A stretch of DNA of 6,741 bases from an uncultured Alphaproteobacteria bacterium (GTDB lineage: Bacteria > Pseudomonadota > Alphaproteobacteria > Reyranellales > Reyranellaceae). The position numbers and the translations under genes are program-made. A model generated the notes under the pieces. It was not told the origin of the DNA. It ran no database searches and worked only from the letters and a program-made list of their open reading frames with translations. Where the stretch lies: the NCBI GenBank assembly GCA_903929895.1, contig CAIYWM010000622.1, positions 1-6,741 on the forward strand, in the 5' to 3' direction. How positions within the stretch are numbered: the stretch's first letter is position 1; the number at the start of each line of letters is the position of its first letter. This document shows positions 4,602 through 6,741 of this stretch, piece after piece.

Positions 4602-6101
4602 ATGGATTTTCCGGTCTTCCATCTCGACGTCTTGGGCAATCGCGGGCTGATCGCCGTCATCGCCGTCCTGCACGTTCTGATCAATCACGGACTGGCGGTC
4701 GGCATGATGCCGCTGGTCGCCTGTATGGAATGGTACGGGCACCGCAAGCAGGACCCGCGCTGGGACCGGCTCGCCTACCGCATTCTGTTCGTGAGTTTCC
4801 TGGTGACCACGACCGTCGGCGCGCTCACCGGCGTCGGCATCTGGCTCTCGGTCTCGCTGGTCAATCCCTACTCGATCGGCAGCCTGATCCGCGTGTTCTT
4901 CTGGGCGTGGTTCGTCGAATGGCTGGTCTTCATCACCGAGGTCTGCCTGATCCTCGCCTATACACTCACCTGGAAGTCGTGGCGCGAGGGCGCGGCCAAG
5001 CGGCGCCACATCCAGCTCGGATTCGCGCTCGGCCTGTTCTCGTGGATCACGATGGCGATCATCGTGTCGATCCTCGGCTTCATGATGGACCCGGGCAACT
5101 GGCTGTCCGAGAACACCTTGCTCGCGGGCTTCAGCAATCCCGTGTACCTGCCGCAGCTCGCCTTCCGCACGCCGCTGGCGGCGGCCATGGCCGGCATCAT
5201 TGCGCTGTTCCTCATCCCGTTCTTCGTCGGTCGCAACGATCCGTTCCGCAACGAGGCGACGCGCGCGGTCGGCATCTGGACACTGCTGTTCGCGCCCTTC
5301 GTCGTCGTGGGCGGCTACTGGTACTACAGCGTGGTGCCGGCGGCGATGAAGGACAATCTCGCCGTCTCCACGCCGACGCTGCAGTTCAGCGGCTGGCTCG
5401 ACGACTTCCTCTGGATCGCGCTGGCCACGGTCGTGGCGATCCTCGTCATCGTGCAGATCGCGATCAAGCGGCCAGGTCTGTTGCCGCGTGTCGCCACCGT
5501 GGTGCCCTTCGTCGCGATCCTGTGGCTGACCGGCCACTTCGAACGGGTGCGCGAGTTCATCCGCAAGCCCTACATCATCGGCCAGTACATGTACGCCAAC
5601 GGGCTGAGGGTCGAGGACTACGCCCTTCTGCAGCGTGACGGCGTGCTGGCCTACGCGACCTACTCCAACCCGCTGACCGAGGCTGAGAAGACGTTCGTCC
5701 CGGCCGAGCTGCCCGAGGCCGATCGTACCGCGGCGCTGGCGCGGCTGCAGACGGGCAAGGACGTGTTCATGGACACCTGCTCGCGCTGCCACACCACGCA
5801 CGGCGTCAACGGCGTGGCCGGCCACCTGCAGCGCATGTTCGGCGATGCGCGATGGACGCCCGATCTCACGGCCGACTACGTCGCCAACATGCACAATGCC
5901 CAGCCCTACATGCCGCCGTTCCCCGGCAACAAGGACGAGCTGGGCTTCCTCGCCACCTATCTCGAACAGCTCCAGGGCAACAAGACGCCGGTGCCGGGCG
6001 CGCAGCAGGCGGGAATCGCCGTTCGCCCAGAAGGTGACGCGAAACTCGCGGACGGCACGGGGGCCAAGACAACGGCACCGATCCAGGGAGCACGCAAGTG
6101 A
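4602..6101 (+). CDS. Cytochrome bd-like subunit I fused to a C-terminal cytochrome c domain
   Basis: This 499-residue protein pairs a CydA-like membrane part with a class I cytochrome c domain. About eight membrane helices (15-42, 58-85, 94-122, 138-161, 185-210, 222-245, 267-288, 295-312) have basic loops (for example 46-60 and 125-136) that place the C-terminus in the periplasm. TM1 keeps R14 and H24 with the spacing of Arg9/His19 in E. coli CydA, whose His binds a high-spin heme. TM3 keeps glutamates (E106, E113) resembling the CydA pair. VREFIRKPYIIG (316-327) resembles the CydA GRQPW region. The heme c domain has CSRCH (393-397) and M437 in YMPPF as probable sixth ligand. The long quinol loop after TM6 is absent, and no His lies where CydA has His186. 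A Gly/Ala/Lys-rich tail follows the heme domain. The likely role is O2 reduction fed by cytochrome c; this is inferred. The ribosome binding site is weak (GAAGG 4588-4592), and coupling to the gene one base upstream is likely. Confidence 0.82.
   Translation: MDFPVFHLDVLGNRGLIAVIAVLHVLINHGLAVGMMPLVACMEWYGHRKQDPRWDRLAYRILFVSFLVTTTVGALTGVGIWLSVSLVNPYSIGSLIRVFFWAWFVEWLVFITEVCLILAYTLTWKSWREGAAKRRHIQLGFALGLFSWITMAIIVSILGFMMDPGNWLSENTLLAGFSNPVYLPQLAFRTPLAAAMAGIIALFLIPFFVGRNDPFRNEATRAVGIWTLLFAPFVVVGGYWYYSVVPAAMKDNLAVSTPTLQFSGWLDDFLWIALATVVAILVIVQIAIKRPGLLPRVATVVPFVAILWLTGHFERVREFIRKPYIIGQYMYANGLRVEDYALLQRDGVLAYATYSNPLTEAEKTFVPAELPEADRTAALARLQTGKDVFMDTCSRCHTTHGVNGVAGHLQRMFGDARWTPDLTADYVANMHNAQPYMPPFPGNKDELGFLATYLEQLQGNKTPVPGAQQAGIAVRPEGDAKLADGTGAKTTAPIQGARK
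6085..6090 (+). promoter_or_regulatory. Ribosome binding site setting the GTG start of the last gene
   Basis: AGGGAG lies 7 bases before GTG 6098, inside the end of the preceding gene. It supports the start within the GTGA overlap, where GTG (6098-6100) overlaps the stop codon TGA (6099-6101). Confidence 0.6.
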
Positions 6102-6741
6102 ACCAGATCCCCATCCCCCGTGACATCCCGCTGCCCATGCCGGCGCCCGAGCCGCTGCTGGTCGTGGTGCTGGTCTTCTTCTTCCTGCTGCACATCGCCT
6201 TCGTGAACTTCATGGTGGGTGGTGCGCTGATCTCGGTCTGGTACGAGATCAAGGGCCTGAAGCAGCGCCGCTACGACCGGCTGGCCTACGAGGTCGCCTC
6301 GACCATCACCGCGAACAAGAGCATCGCAGTCGTGCTGGGCGTCGGGCCGCTGCTCGCCATCAACACGCTCTATACGGTCTATTTCTACACGGCGAACGCT
6401 CTCACCGGCACGTTCTGGATCGCGATCGTCCCGCTGGTGATCGTGGCCTTCCTGCTCACCTACGCGCACAAATATCTCTGGCACGCGATGGAGCGCCGCA
6501 AGGGACTCCATATCGCGATCGGCGCGGCGTCCTGCCTGATCTTCCTGTTCATTCCGCTGATCTTCCTCACCAATGTGAACCTGATGCTGTTCCCGGAGAA
6601 GTGGGGGACGGTGCAGGGCTTCTTCTCGGCGCTCCTGCTGCCCAACGTGCTGCCGCGCTACGCCCACTTCCTGCTGGCCTGCCCGGCGATGACCGGCCTG
6701 CTCATGGTCTGGTTGTTCCGCCGCCGCAGCGAGGCGGAGCT
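6098..6741 (+). CDS. Second bd-subunit-I-like membrane protein (partial, runs off the window)
   Basis: An open frame of 214 codons runs from GTG 6098 to the window edge with no stop. It has five probable membrane helices (about 20-47, 65-95, 105-125, 138-158, 190-207), with basic loops at 50-61 and 124-138 that give the same topology as the preceding protein. TM1 carries LLHIAFVNFMVGG, where His32 and Gly42 match His24 and Gly34 of the preceding protein in spacing and are followed by a glutamate. RYAHFLLACPAMTG (187-200) resembles the CydA segment KFVH...TG that holds His186, the low-spin heme b ligand in E. coli CydA; His190 is the counterpart. A basic RRR at 208-210 ends the fifth helix. 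It overlaps the upstream gene by 4 bases, so the two are probably made together as paralogous subunits of one complex. A divergent CydB-like identity is possible but the histidines argue against it. The C-terminus, and any further heme motif, is outside the window. Confidence 0.75.
   Translation, partial: MNQIPIPRDIPLPMPAPEPLLVVVLVFFFLLHIAFVNFMVGGALISVWYEIKGLKQRRYDRLAYEVASTITANKSIAVVLGVGPLLAINTLYTVYFYTANALTGTFWIAIVPLVIVAFLLTYAHKYLWHAMERRKGLHIAIGAASCLIFLFIPLIFLTNVNLMLFPEKWGTVQGFFSALLLPNVLPRYAHFLLACPAMTGLLMVWLFRRRSEAE

Noticed and set aside
3362..4684. 440-codon open frame on the - strand
   Set aside because: It spans the MgtC-family gene, the intergenic gap and the small membrane gene in antisense, and its composition is Gln/Arg/Ala/His-rich. 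It is a shadow frame.
4311..5894. 527-codon open frame on the - strand
   Set aside because: It is antisense to the small membrane protein and cytochrome genes, has low-complexity charged composition and matches no family; it is a by-product of G/C at third codon positions.
5957..6667. 236-codon open frame on the - strand near the window end
   Set aside because: It is antisense to the last gene, whose + strand frame has coherent membrane helices, a ribosome binding site and a coupled start.
1..6741. Transposons, CRISPR arrays, tRNA or rRNA genes, phage genes
   Set aside because: No transposase or integrase motifs, no regularly spaced direct repeats and no tRNA/rRNA-like sequence were seen; coding composition looks uniform across the window.

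Overview
The window is a G+C-rich (roughly two thirds by eye), gene-dense stretch of bacterial DNA in which every supported gene reads on the + strand. Codon choice (strong G/C in third positions) and the gene families suggest a proteobacterium, most likely an alphaproteobacterium. That is inference; no rRNA or other marker gene is present.

Layout. (1) The last 27 codons of an unrecognised gene end at 86. (2) A ~220-base leader (87-305) holds several short inverted repeats, a strong Shine-Dalgarno sequence and a possible promoter. (3) A tight three-gene block follows. It holds a two-in-one ABC permease (306-2060), its ATPase with an extra C-terminal domain (2071-3384), and an MgtC/SapB-family membrane protein (3407-4120). 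The gaps are 10 and 22 bases. The transporter resembles the NitT/TauT (nitrate/sulfonate/taurine) group, but no substrate-binding protein gene is visible, so the substrate cannot be named. (4) An 84-base gap (4121-4204) carries two perfect inverted repeats, the second abutting the ribosome binding site of the next gene. (5) A second block follows: a small unknown membrane protein (4205-4600), a cytochrome bd-like subunit I with a fused C-terminal cytochrome c domain (4602-6101), and a second bd-subunit-I-like membrane protein (6098 to the window end, incomplete). These genes are 1 base apart and then overlap by 4 bases, so they look translationally coupled.

The most interesting part is the second block. 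Two adjacent, distantly similar CydA-like proteins share topology and a conserved TM1 histidine, but differ in other heme-ligand positions. The first lacks the quinol loop and the usual low-spin-heme histidine and instead ends in a periplasmic heme c domain (CSRCH plus a candidate Met ligand). The second keeps a histidine where CydA binds its low-spin heme. The simplest reading is a bd-superfamily terminal oxidase, or a related O2- or small-ligand-reactive complex, that takes electrons from a c-type cytochrome pathway rather than directly from quinol. Phylogenomic work has described bd families lacking the quinol site; whether this locus is one of them or something new needs a homology search.
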